The notes under the pieces: model-generated
The model's input: the letters and a program-made list of their open reading frames with translations, nothing else
What the model was told of the DNA's origin: nothing
Databases searched by the model: none
NCBI GenBank assembly: GCA_910575755.1
Contig: CAJTFO010000001.1
Location: 434,001-498,000, forward strand
DNA: 64,000 nt
Source of the DNA: Desulfovibrionaceae bacterium
GTDB lineage: Bacteria > Desulfobacterota > Desulfovibrionia > Desulfovibrionales > Desulfovibrionaceae
Direction of reading: 5' to 3'
Shown: piece after piece, positions 8,460-17,584 of the stretch
Layout: each line of letters begins with the position of its first letter
Position numbering within the stretch: position 1 is the first letter of the stretch
Made by a program: the position numbers and the translations under genes

Positions 8460-10274
8460 TCATGGAAGGACTGAGGAACGCCTGTAGTGTGACAGCACAG
8501 TATCCGGCGGGCCTTCCATAACAATACGCCCGTGCTCCAGCCAGATGATCCTGTCGCACTGTTCCACAGTGCTGAGGCGATGGGCGATGAGGATGCAGGT
8601 CACGTTACGAGACAGATGCTCAATGGTATGGCGGATGGCGTTTTCGTTGGCCTGGTCCAGGGCGGAGGTGGCCTCGTCAAAGATGATCACATCCGGCTCA
8701 GGATAGAGCGCCCGTGCAATGCAGACGCGCTGCGCCTGGCCCCCGGAAAGTCCGGAGCCATTTTCGCCAATGGCTTGGCGCAGGCCCTCCGGCCGGTCAT
8801 CCACAAAATCAATGGCCGCCTGTCGGCAGGCCGCGCGCACGGCAGTTTCATCCCACGGCTCGCCCCAATGGCTGAAAGCGACATTTTCGGCAAGTGTGCC
8901 GGCAAACAGAAACGGCATCTGGGCAACATAGCCGATACGCATGGCGAAGGCGGCCGCCCGTTCGGGGGTCAGAGGAATTCCGTCAACAGTGATACTGCCG
9001 CCGGCAGGCGGCAAAAGGCCGCTCAGAATGCCCGCGAGTGTGCTCTTGCCTGAACCTGAGGGGCCGATAAGCGCGACTTTTTCGCCTTTTTTAACGGTGA
9101 GCGTGATATGCCGCAGGCTTGGCGTCGTGGCGGCAGCATACTGAAAGCTTACATTTTTCAGCGTTATCCTGTCAGCAAAGGAAAAATCGGCAGCAGGCTC
9201 AATGGCCGAGGCGGGAGCCGAAGCGCGGAGATCCGCCAGCAGGTCAAGCACGGCGTAGGCCATGGGCCGCAGGGAACGGATGCTGATCTGGAGGCTGACC
9301 ACGCGATTGCAATACGGGAGTACGCGCCACGCCGTCAGCAGCAACAGGGCAAGCGCTTCCGTGATGCGGCTTATGGAGGCATTCTGCACATAGACAAGAT
9401 AGATGATGCAGATGATGACGACAGCGAACCCTGTGCCCTCCAGAACCCAGGTGGGCAGGGTGGGGGCAATACTCATGAAGGTGCGGGGCTTGCGCCCGCG
9501 AAGGGCCGCATTTCTCAGCGCGGCAAGAAATGCTGGCTGACGACGATAGATAAGCACTTCGCGGATGCCCTTGCTGGCGCACATGAGGGTGCGGGTCTCC
9601 TCCTGTGCGCTCTCCGCCGCCTCAATGGCGCTGGCGTCCACGCCCCGGCGCAACACCGCATAAAGCGCGATGCCCAGCAGCCCGGTGGTGATGATGACCA
9701 GCGTCGTCAGCACCGGTTCCTGCCCAAGCAGACTGAAAAAAAGGACGAGCAGGGTCAGGATGCAGGCATACAGCGTGAGCAGGTGGGTGAGTATGATGCC
9801 CACATTGCCGCGCCAGAGCATGCGCTGGAACATGGACGCGCTTTCCGGCGAAAGGTGCCAGGCATAATCGCGATGCAGAAAGCGTTCCATGATCTCCGTG
9901 CCGAAAAAGAGCGAGATATCCTCGCCAAGCAGGGCGATGCCGCGCGCCGTGAGGAAATTGATAAGGTTTTTGACCCCGCAGACCAGCACCAGAACGGCCC
10001 CGGACAGCAAGAGCAGATGGCGGGGATCCTCACTCCACAACCGCAACGGCGGCGCCGCCCAGAATATGCCGCGGAACAGCGGCGTGGCGCGCAGCGCGTC
10101 GCCGTTGGAAACGGCCAGCGTCATATAGGTGAGCACGAGGATGAAGAACAGCTCCGCAAGACTCTGCATGAACATGATCCCGAACAGCGCCACGGCCCGC
10201 AGGCGCAACGGCCGCTGGAGCATGCCGAAGATACGCAGAAAGTCACGGGCAAGATTCCGGAGACAGGTCAGCAT
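8460..10274 (-). CDS. ABC exporter, fused permease and ATPase (PglK/MsbA-like lipid-linked glycan flippase)
   Basis: A 604-residue half-transporter: about six membrane helices in the first ~340 residues, then an ABC ATPase with Walker A GPSGSGKS, signature LSGGQAQR, Walker B VIIFDEATS and the H-loop IAHRLST. Such fused exporters at the end of glycan loci usually flip a lipid-linked oligosaccharide across the inner membrane (PglK type) or export lipid A precursors (MsbA type); no Wzx or Wzm/Wzt appears in this locus, which favours the first role. The ATG at 10274 follows GAGGTGGAGGAA; an upstream ATG at 10292 is possible. It is the last gene of the polysaccharide operon. Confidence 0.85.
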   Translation of the reverse strand: MLTCLRNLARDFLRIFGMLQRPLRLRAVALFGIMFMQSLAELFFILVLTYMTLAVSNGDALRATPLFRGIFWAAPPLRLWSEDPRHLLLLSGAVLVLVCGVKNLINFLTARGIALLGEDISLFFGTEIMERFLHRDYAWHLSPESASMFQRMLWRGNVGIILTHLLTLYACILTLLVLFFSLLGQEPVLTTLVIITTGLLGIALYAVLRRGVDASAIEAAESAQEETRTLMCASKGIREVLIYRRQPAFLAALRNAALRGRKPRTFMSIAPTLPTWVLEGTGFAVVIICIIYLVYVQNASISRITEALALLLLTAWRVLPYCNRVVSLQISIRSLRPMAYAVLDLLADLRASAPASAIEPAADFSFADRITLKNVSFQYAAATTPSLRHITLTVKKGEKVALIGPSGSGKSTLAGILSGLLPPAGGSITVDGIPLTPERAAAFAMRIGYVAQMPFLFAGTLAENVAFSHWGEPWDETAVRAACRQAAIDFVDDRPEGLRQAIGENGSGLSGGQAQRVCIARALYPEPDVIIFDEATSALDQANENAIRHTIEHLSRNVTCILIAHRLSTVEQCDRIIWLEHGRIVMEGPPDTVLSHYRRSSVLP

Positions 10275-10297
10275 TTCCTCCACCTCGCACATGCCGT

Positions 10298-11137
10298 CTA
10301 GCGGCCAAACAGACGCTTGCCCATATCCCGCGTCCATCGCTCGGCAGCCAGGAGCGACCGGCAAAATTTCCACAGACAGAGCCGCTCCCTCGCGCGCTTC
10401 TCAATGTCCAGATCAATGCAATGCTCATACAGATCCCGCAGATGTTCCCGATAGATGTTTTCACGGCCTTCAAACGTCTTGAGGGCGACGCCCCTTTCGC
10501 CCAAGCGGCGCGCAATCCTTGCCGCGCGCGAATGTGGCTTGATGCGGTAGTGGAACAGTATTTCCGGTATCTGGTGGACGGACGCACCCGATGCCGCGAG
10601 AGTCAGCCAGAAGATGTGATCTTCCCTGCCGAATTCCGCGCTCTCATCAAAGCCGCCTGCCCGCGACCAGTCAGCCTTGCGGAACACGGAGGAAATAAAG
10701 ATCATGTTGTGCAGCAAAAGCTCGGAGAAGGAATAGGGCGGCAACTTCCAGACCCCGCGCTTCAGGCCGAAGAATCTCGCCTGGCAATAGCAAATGCCGA
10801 TTTCCGGGCGTGCATCCAACACGGCCGCAGCCTTGGCGACATAGCTGGGCGCAATGATGTCATCCGCGTCCAAAGGCAGGATATATTTGCCACTGGAGCC
10901 AGAAATCCCCAGGTTACGCGCCGCCGCGGCCCCATGCCTGCCTGCCGGCAGATGCAGAACGCGCTGGCCGGATGCCTCCAGCCGTGCAAGCTGCTTCAGC
11001 GTTGCCGACTCCGAACTGTGGTCATCCACAATAATGATTTCGCAATCTCCGTGCGTCTGCGTCCGGGCCGAGGCAAGGGCCGCTCCCAAATATTTCCCGT
11101 CATCATGGCACGGGATGATGATGGAAACACGGGACAT
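10298..11137 (-). CDS. Family 2 glycosyltransferase
   Basis: A 279-residue GT-A fold enzyme beginning SRVSIIIPCHDDGKYL, with the VDDHSSE nucleotide-sugar motif and the metal-binding LDADD motif (DxD type) near residue 95. A late GREDHIFWLTL segment corresponds to the catalytic ED region of GT2 enzymes. There is no membrane segment. The ATG overlaps the stop of the preceding GT2 by one base (TGATG). Donor and acceptor sugars cannot be read from the sequence. Confidence 0.88.
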   Translation of the reverse strand: MSRVSIIIPCHDDGKYLGAALASARTQTHGDCEIIIVDDHSSESATLKQLARLEASGQRVLHLPAGRHGAAAARNLGISGSSGKYILPLDADDIIAPSYVAKAAAVLDARPEIGICYCQARFFGLKRGVWKLPPYSFSELLLHNMIFISSVFRKADWSRAGGFDESAEFGREDHIFWLTLAASGASVHQIPEILFHYRIKPHSRAARIARRLGERGVALKTFEGRENIYREHLRDLYEHCIDLDIEKRARERLCLWKFCRSLLAAERWTRDMGKRLFGR

Positions 11138-12075
11138 CACGAGGCCCCCAGGCGCTGCCGCCACGCGCGCCACTGCGACAGGAGACCCATATGATGCAAA
11201 AGCAACTTGAGATTGTGCTTGGGAGAAAGCCTGTGCCGCAAGCGAGCTGCAACAGAAGCCTGATTCCAGGCGTGGTCATGCGCGGCCTTGAGGTCTATTT
11301 CGCACAAGCCTTTGCCTATATTGGCGAAAAAGGTTTGCCTGTCCTGTTCGCAGGAAAGGATTTCCTCATCCGTCAACTCATCCATGAGCCGAATGAACGT
11401 CTGCGCCGCTTCCGCGCGTGCAACACGGGTTCTGAACCCCTGGGCCTGATGCAGGCGGGACAACAGAACGACTTCATCAAGATAAATGGGGAGCGTCAGC
11501 CTGATCAGCCTGAACCAGAGATCATAATCCTGCGTTGTGGGCAGATTATGAAAGCCGCCGGCCCGTTCCAGCAAATCCCTGCTGACAAGTGTTGTGCAGC
11601 CGTTGATCATGTGCCGAAACACCGCATAAAGCGGCGCGCGCTGCAAAAGCGCTCTGTCCGCATGAAATGTATACAAGGGCTTGCATTGGGCAGTAACCGC
11701 CCTGTATGCCGAAAACAGAAACAGATTATTGCGTTGGCGCGCCGACAGCGTTTCGACCTGCCGCATTTGGGCGGCCAGCTTATGCGGCAGATACACATCA
11801 TCGTGCGAGAGCCAGGAAAAGAACTCGCCGCGCATTTCCCGTATGCCAAGATTGAGCGCCGAGGCAACGCCGCCGTTTGGCTTGCTGAAATAGCGGATGC
11901 GCTCCCCATAGGAGAGGGCTACGGCCTCTGTTGCGCCATTGTCTGTAGATCCGTCATTGATAACCAGCACCTCGCGCTGCGGCCAGGTCTGGGCGAGGGC
12001 CGAGTCGATTGCCTCGCGCAGATAGTTAGCCCCGTTATAGACGGGGATAAGGATGGAGACGAGGGGACAAGTCAT
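11137..12075 (-). CDS. Family 2 glycosyltransferase
   Basis: A 312-residue GT2 enzyme: N-terminal PLVSILIPVYNGANYL, INDGSTDNG, and a metal site SHDD in place of the usual DxD, followed by the TTQDYDLWFRL acceptor/catalytic segment. Base composition returns to the GC-rich norm here, right after the AT-rich block that ends at 12094. The C-terminal ~80 residues are unassigned and basic. It is translationally coupled to the next GT2. Substrate unknown. Confidence 0.87.
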   Translation of the reverse strand: MTCPLVSILIPVYNGANYLREAIDSALAQTWPQREVLVINDGSTDNGATEAVALSYGERIRYFSKPNGGVASALNLGIREMRGEFFSWLSHDDVYLPHKLAAQMRQVETLSARQRNNLFLFSAYRAVTAQCKPLYTFHADRALLQRAPLYAVFRHMINGCTTLVSRDLLERAGGFHNLPTTQDYDLWFRLIRLTLPIYLDEVVLLSRLHQAQGFRTRVARAEAAQTFIRLMDELTDEEILSCEQDRQTFFANIGKGLCEIDLKAAHDHAWNQASVAARLRHRLSPKHNLKLLLHHMGLLSQWRAWRQRLGAS

Positions 12076-12093
12076 ATTCCCACCAGAAAAAAT

Positions 12094-14292
12094 TTAGCTG
12101 AAATGAGAGATCAATACTTGCTTGATTTTTTCTTTGATTTTTAGACTAGTCTGAAGAGCGCCATGTTTTTGGTAAAAATTTATAAGCTTTCTATAGCTAT
12201 AGTTTGACATAGAGGCTTTAGATGCTTCAGGTTTATGTGGAGAGTAAGGCGCATATTTCTGAATTTGAAATAAGACTTTTTTTGATTCTTCCGAGTATGT
12301 AAATGTTTCGATTGTATTTTTATAAACTTCAATCAGATTATTTAGGTAAACTATAAAGTTGTAATTTTTTCTGGCATATTCCAGAGAGTCCGTTCCACGC
12401 TGCAAAATTTCCTGGGGATGGGCGATAAGGCGGAGAAGCTCATGAGGATATGTTGTTCTGTCTACCGCCAAGCCGCAATGTGGCGCATTGATAACTGAAG
12501 GCAATGCCGATGTGGCCACATCCAACGCAAGAACCATCTTGCCGCAACTCATTGCCTCAATAGCCATCATGCCAAAGGCTTCTTGCTCTGACGGCATGAG
12601 GAATATATCACATGCTTGGTAAAGCATTGCTAATTTTTTGTCGTCTGTGACCCAGCCATACTCCTTATGGAAAATTGATGGAGGCAAGTTTGGCAAAAGC
12701 CCATTCTGACCCACAGTAAGCAAAACTATATTATTGTGAGTGGCCAATCTATCAAGTGATTCTTTCAGAATGTCCAATCCTTTAAAATAACGCTGTGTTC
12801 GTGCAAACAGTACAATGGCATCAGCGGGAAGGCCCATTTCCCTGCGTGCGCTTTGCGTATCGCCTGGAGCAAAAATATTATGGTCAACACCAAATGGAAC
12901 AAGGTGCACTGGTTTGTTCTGCCAGATTGAAGAAGCCTTGACTTTGTCATACATCCATTTGGAAGCCACAATGGCCTGCATATTCGACTGGGCTATGGCA
13001 TTTTTTTTAAGTGCGAACTCCAGGCATGATGTGTCCTCTTGCCTGAGGAAAGGGGTCTCAAGATGACTGCAATCCATGCACTGGGATTTCCATTTGTCGC
13101 ATGTTCCGTGGTAGATACAATGCCCATTTAAGGCAAAGGGATCATGCAATGTCCAGATAACAGGCTTAAGTCTTGACAGAAAAGGAAGATGTGAGAGGTC
13201 AAACTGCGTATTATGTATCAAGTGTAGGTGAATGATATCCGAAGCGGCAAAAATTTTATTAAAAACGAGAGAATCAAAAAGAGACTTTTGATCTGAATTG
13301 TTTAGTAAGAATGTATATTCATCTTCTGACTCTTTTTTGCATACATAATGATACGCATCAATATTTTTTTCTCGCAAGCCAATGTGTAGCATATGACCAT
13401 TGAACTTTCCGCCTATAAGGTCTTGGTCGCCCACTTGCAAGCATGAAAACTCGTAGGTTGGCTGTCCCAGTTCTTGCTGATACGGTCGGAGTAGCTGCCG
13501 CTTTTCCGCTGGCAGCAAGTCTGCTTGCTCAAGCAGTGAGATAAAATATCTGCATAAGCTTTTGCGGGTTTGCTGTTCGATATCCTTCACAGCAGCAGGA
13601 AGGCTTTTCTGTGAAAAATATGTGCGAAACCATTGCTCACATTCAGATATACATTTATAGCGTTTTGCAGAAATTTGCTGCTGGTGTTGCCGCCAAGTGG
13701 TCAGGACTTTAGGAACATGGAGAAAATCTCCCCGCAAGGCGAGATTCCAATACATTTCAGTATCATTGATATGCAAAAACCCTTTGCGCTTTAGCTGCGT
13801 AATATCTGATAGCGCCGAACGCCGGAACATTGTGCCAGGGCATGCGGCCTCACAGCTGTATGCCGCCAAATTGCGCAAAAAGTCCCACGCCCTTCCATGT
13901 GTTGTCTGAAGAACCTTTCCCTGTTCATCAATAAAATCAAAGTCCGGATATGCCAGAATTTTGTCTGGGTTTGCATCAAGAGCATGTATCATTGCTTCAA
14001 GAAAATCTGGATAAACCAGACCATCGGAATTAACTTGTGTAAAGTATTCGCCCGTGGCCATTTGCCAGCCACGGTTGACTGTCTCGGCTTCACCTCTATT
14101 CTCATGGTAAAAATATTGAATGCGTGAGTCAGTTAAGAAGGATTGTATGGCTTCTCTTGTGTTATCCGTAGATCCATCATCAAGTATGAGACACTCAAAG
14201 TCAGAAAATGACTGCGCCAAGATTGATTCTATGGTCGAACATATAAAGTTTGCCCGGTTGTATGTTGGGATGAGTATTGTAATTTTTTTCAT
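12094..14292 (-). CDS. Two-domain glycosyltransferase: GT2 fused to GT4
   Basis: A 732-residue bifunctional transferase. Residues 1 to ~250 form a GT2 domain (ITILIPTYNRANF, LDDGSTDNT, VNSDG in place of DxD). Residues ~330-690 form a GT-B GT4 domain: LHDPFALNGHC, a four-cysteine cluster CIYHGTC...CMDC that is probably a structural metal site, VPFGVDHNIF, and the C-terminal donor site PSEQEAFGMMAIEAMSCG with the E-x7-E pattern of retaining GT4 enzymes. The gene is clearly more AT-rich than its neighbours on either side. Two transferases on one chain probably add two consecutive sugars. Substrates unknown. Confidence 0.85.
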   Translation of the reverse strand: MKKITILIPTYNRANFICSTIESILAQSFSDFECLILDDGSTDNTREAIQSFLTDSRIQYFYHENRGEAETVNRGWQMATGEYFTQVNSDGLVYPDFLEAMIHALDANPDKILAYPDFDFIDEQGKVLQTTHGRAWDFLRNLAAYSCEAACPGTMFRRSALSDITQLKRKGFLHINDTEMYWNLALRGDFLHVPKVLTTWRQHQQQISAKRYKCISECEQWFRTYFSQKSLPAAVKDIEQQTRKSLCRYFISLLEQADLLPAEKRQLLRPYQQELGQPTYEFSCLQVGDQDLIGGKFNGHMLHIGLREKNIDAYHYVCKKESEDEYTFLLNNSDQKSLFDSLVFNKIFAASDIIHLHLIHNTQFDLSHLPFLSRLKPVIWTLHDPFALNGHCIYHGTCDKWKSQCMDCSHLETPFLRQEDTSCLEFALKKNAIAQSNMQAIVASKWMYDKVKASSIWQNKPVHLVPFGVDHNIFAPGDTQSARREMGLPADAIVLFARTQRYFKGLDILKESLDRLATHNNIVLLTVGQNGLLPNLPPSIFHKEYGWVTDDKKLAMLYQACDIFLMPSEQEAFGMMAIEAMSCGKMVLALDVATSALPSVINAPHCGLAVDRTTYPHELLRLIAHPQEILQRGTDSLEYARKNYNFIVYLNNLIEVYKNTIETFTYSEESKKVLFQIQKYAPYSPHKPEASKASMSNYSYRKLINFYQKHGALQTSLKIKEKIKQVLISHFS

Positions 14293-14329
14293 GATTATTG
14301 ATTTATGTTTTTTCTAGAATATGATTCTT

Positions 14330-15289
14330 TTATTTTATTGCTTTTCCTATGACATTTACTGTCATCATATCTTTTTGGCTTACGCCTATGTCAAGAAGCT
14401 CATTCGGTAGATCGTTCTTCACATAAGTCCTTTTCCATAAATTTATAGTGAACCCAGCCTCTAAAATATGTTGCTTAAGCTGAAAAGGGGTTATTTTATT
14501 TAAATTTGTAAAACTGAAGGCCATCTCAGGAAAAACTTTTTTGAATTCTCTTCTATATAGAAGATGTGCCCAAGGATGAGTTCTTTTATAAAAATTACAC
14601 TGAGCACAATTTTCCGGATTACATGTGCCTTCAGATACCCCCCCCCATAATGGAAATGGCATATTTTGCATATGTAATCTTATATCTTCAGTCTCTTTAC
14701 ATTTGATTTTAGACTCCCAACATTTGATGCCTTTGTATTTATAAATTCCATTTTGACCGCATTGCAGAATGTTGTTATCGTGTGCGCCTGAGGGATGAAA
14801 ATAATTGTCATGCACAAAAAAGAAAGTGCCCCCTGGTCTTAATACATTGTAGATAGCGGACAAAACTGATGGCATATTGCATATATGTTCTGTTACTGTA
14901 AATGCAAAAACAATATCATATCGCTCTGAATTGATTTTTGAAAAATTCTCAATGCTCTCTGAAGAGAAATCAAATTTTTGATGGTATTTTTGTAGCTCTG
15001 TAAATAATTTTTTGGGAATCCTTAAATCAATAACGGTCGCGCCAGATGCGTCTTTTGTCAGCAGCCAATATGCGAGTTGCCCATGAGAGCCGCCAAAATC
15101 CATGCACAGAGAGTGTGCTATTTCTGAATTTGAAATGTACCCAAGCTCTACATATTGCTCAAAAACAGTAGATACAGCTGTATAGTGCTGTTCCCATCCA
15201 GGAAAATTCAATAGAATTTCAGGCAATATTTCTTCATTTTGTGGTGTTGGTTTGAAGTAATTTATAATTTTTTTATGCAGATCCATCAT
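14330..15289 (-). CDS. SAM-dependent methyltransferase (class I) with cysteine cluster
   Basis: 319 residues. A Rossmann SAM motif CMDFGGSHGQLAYWLL lies near residue 65, VIDLR about 25 residues later, then DIVFAFTVTEHI and VLRPGGTFFFVHD, the pattern of class I methyltransferases. A TCNPENCAQCNF segment near residue 225 gives three closely spaced cysteines that may bind zinc or iron. The C-terminal part resembles no family I can name. The gene is very AT-rich and starts only 3 bp after the radical SAM gene, so the pair is probably co-translated and may act together on a sugar or lipid carrier. The target is unknown. Confidence 0.75.
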   Translation of the reverse strand: MMDLHKKIINYFKPTPQNEEILPEILLNFPGWEQHYTAVSTVFEQYVELGYISNSEIAHSLCMDFGGSHGQLAYWLLTKDASGATVIDLRIPKKLFTELQKYHQKFDFSSESIENFSKINSERYDIVFAFTVTEHICNMPSVLSAIYNVLRPGGTFFFVHDNYFHPSGAHDNNILQCGQNGIYKYKGIKCWESKIKCKETEDIRLHMQNMPFPLWGGVSEGTCNPENCAQCNFYKRTHPWAHLLYRREFKKVFPEMAFSFTNLNKITPFQLKQHILEAGFTINLWKRTYVKNDLPNELLDIGVSQKDMMTVNVIGKAIK

Positions 15290-15292
15290 ATT

Positions 15293-16501
15293 TTACCCCA
15301 ACTGGCATGGCGTATTTTTGTCCCAAGAGAGCTTTCCTGAAGCCTGCTCGGCTGGGACTTCAGCTGTAGGATTGATTACAGGCAATCCATTGCAATATTT
15401 GCAAAATTCTGCATAACCTTTTTCAGAATAACCTAATCTGAACTCAATAAGTTCTTTTTTATTTTTATTATTGAATTTTGAAATATCATAAAGTTCTGTG
15501 GAATTTTGTGTTATTAGGCCAGCTTGTGCTGCAAATTCTGAATAACAACATAGATGTATTTTATCTTTCTTAAATTCCATAAATGGATTATTGCAATCAT
15601 TAAATTTTTTGATCAACATTTCTTCTGTAGCATTTGTCCAGTCTTTCTTCGATGGTAAAACAGAAAACCATTTCCAATTAACGCCAGCAACATTTATCTG
15701 TGTCCATATACAAAATTCTTTAAGTTTTTTTACAAGATTATTATAGTTATTTTTTAGTTGAGGAATTGTTTTTGTGTAGTCATCAACTTCAACACGAATA
15801 TTATATTTTTTCAATATTTCGCAAAGCGTATCGTCAGGAATGACAGTTGTATTTGTGACTGTGCCCAGAATATCTATTTTATCTCTATATTTTTCTCCAA
15901 TATATGTAAGTAATTCATTAAGATGTGGATATAAAAACGGTTCTCCTCCACTTATATGAAACAGGCCAACACGATCAATGACTGAAAAATAAAGATCAAC
16001 AGATTTTTTAAGAGAATCTATATTATAATGTTGCAAGTTTCTATCATACGGCTTAAAATTAAGACAATTTTTGCAATTTAAATTACAAACAGTTGTGCAT
16101 ATGAAGCAATTGCTTGAAAAGTATATTTTTTCAGCAACATATACTGCAAATATGCTCAGATAATAATCCAGAAAATCATTAATCCAGAATATATCCTCAT
16201 TACGTTTTAAGGAAAAATTTTTCTCAATACCACTGATAAATAGCCCTGATTCATAGGGATTAGAATCGACAACGAGTATTGTCTTTGATTTAAAGCGATA
16301 TCCCAATATAAATTTTTGTATGTTACCTATTGTTTTGAACTGCTCTATAGGAGAAATGTCTATTTTGACTCCAAGAAATAAAAGTTTTTCACGAATACGT
16401 TCACACTCACTCTTGTCCCCTATGAGTAGTATTTCCGGTTTCTTTTTGAATCTTTTTCCCAAGGCATCGAACTCATGCCCTCTGTTGGTCCATTTTTTCA
16501 T
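15293..16501 (-). CDS. Radical SAM protein with SPASM-like tail, glycan locus
   Basis: 402 residues. The first ~110 residues form a Rossmann-like alpha/beta domain (PEILLIGDKSECERI, KTILVVDSNP). The radical SAM core follows with CNLNCKNC (Cx3Cx2C) near residue 140 and ISGGEPFLYP. A C-terminal FCKYCNGLP, with further cysteines (CCYSEF) upstream, suggests an auxiliary cluster of SPASM or twitch type. It is strongly AT-rich. Location among glycosyltransferases and immediately before a methyltransferase suggests sugar tailoring (epimerisation, dehydration or methylation), but the reaction is not predictable from sequence. Confidence 0.8.
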   Translation of the reverse strand: MKKWTNRGHEFDALGKRFKKKPEILLIGDKSECERIREKLLFLGVKIDISPIEQFKTIGNIQKFILGYRFKSKTILVVDSNPYESGLFISGIEKNFSLKRNEDIFWINDFLDYYLSIFAVYVAEKIYFSSNCFICTTVCNLNCKNCLNFKPYDRNLQHYNIDSLKKSVDLYFSVIDRVGLFHISGGEPFLYPHLNELLTYIGEKYRDKIDILGTVTNTTVIPDDTLCEILKKYNIRVEVDDYTKTIPQLKNNYNNLVKKLKEFCIWTQINVAGVNWKWFSVLPSKKDWTNATEEMLIKKFNDCNNPFMEFKKDKIHLCCYSEFAAQAGLITQNSTELYDISKFNNKNKKELIEFRLGYSEKGYAEFCKYCNGLPVINPTAEVPAEQASGKLSWDKNTPCQLG

Positions 16502-16504
16502 ATT

Positions 16505-17584
16505 TTATCTCCTGTACCCGGTCAGGATATTGCCAACGATATGGCTAACGTGCTTCTCCTGATACTCAGCAGGGACGTTCCAGTTTTGTTCTCGCTCCAA
16601 AACCAGTTTCAGGCAGCGCAGAATCTCCGTCTCTTCGCAGCCGCTCAGAATATTGCTGCCGCATTCCAGCGTCTCCGGTCGCTCCGTCACATCGCGCAGG
16701 GTGACTGTGGGCTTGCCGAGGATGCAGCCTTCTTCCTGCACGGTGCCGCTGTCCGAGAGCAGAGCGGCGGCATGTTTTTCCAGGTGCACAAAGTCGAAAA
16801 AGCCTGGCGGATCAATGAAGCGCACCCCCGAATCCACTGAAACGCTCCCCTCTTCCAGCCGGATGCGGGTGCGCGGATGCAGGGAGAGCAGCACGGGTAG
16901 TCCGTATTGTTGGCTCATGGCGGCAAAAGCCCGCATGAAGGAATGCAGGCGCTCGGGCACATCCACATTTTCCGCGCGGTGCAGCGTGACCAGAAAGTAC
17001 TTGTCGCGCGCCACGCCAAGCCGTTGCAATATGTCGCTGGCGTCTGTCCGCGGAGCGTAAAAATTCATGACTTCCCTGATGGGATTGCCCGTCACATAAA
17101 TACGGCTGGGGTGAAAACCCTCGCGCAGCAGATGGTCCCGGCTGCGATTGGTATAGGGCAAGAGCACGTCAGAGGCGTGGTCGATAACGCGGCGATTGAC
17201 TTCTTCCGGAACGCGGTCATCAAAGCAGCGATTGCCCGCCTCCATATGATAGACCGCAATGCCGCGCCGTTTGGCGCACTGGGCGGTCAGGGCCGAATTG
17301 GTATCGCCCAGCACAAGAAAACGCCGCGGACGTTCCCTGGCCAGCAGGGCATCCGTTTGCGCCAGAATATTGCCAATCTGCGCCCAGGCGCTGTCGGCCC
17401 TGGTATGCAGGCTGTAGTCTGGCGGACGCACCTCCAACTGCTCAAAAAACTGGCTGGAAAGGCTGGGGTCATAATTCTGCCCGGTAAAGACCAGCACATG
17501 TTCGCAGAGCGTATCCAGCAGGGCGATAATCCGCGACAGACGGATAATTTCCGGTCTGGTGCCCAGTACCGTCATGATTTTCAT
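16505..17584 (-). CDS. UDP-HexNAc 2-epimerase, WecB/WbvD/WbjD-like
   Basis: 359 residues with the non-hydrolysing UDP-GlcNAc 2-epimerase pattern: MTVLGTRPEIIRL at the N-terminus, VLGDTNSAL, HMEAGNRCFD, PEEVNRR, VTLHRAEN and SDSGTVQEEG. Because it follows a CapE-like dehydratase and an RmlD-like reductase, it more likely acts as the last step on a 6-deoxy UDP-sugar (WbvD or WbjD role) than on UDP-GlcNAc itself. Its ATG overlaps the stop of the dehydratase gene (ATGA). GC content is normal, so the AT-rich block starts just after this gene. Confidence 0.87.
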   Translation of the reverse strand: MKIMTVLGTRPEIIRLSRIIALLDTLCEHVLVFTGQNYDPSLSSQFFEQLEVRPPDYSLHTRADSAWAQIGNILAQTDALLARERPRRFLVLGDTNSALTAQCAKRRGIAVYHMEAGNRCFDDRVPEEVNRRVIDHASDVLLPYTNRSRDHLLREGFHPSRIYVTGNPIREVMNFYAPRTDASDILQRLGVARDKYFLVTLHRAENVDVPERLHSFMRAFAAMSQQYGLPVLLSLHPRTRIRLEEGSVSVDSGVRFIDPPGFFDFVHLEKHAAALLSDSGTVQEEGCILGKPTVTLRDVTERPETLECGSNILSGCEETEILRCLKLVLEREQNWNVPAEYQEKHVSHIVGNILTGYRR

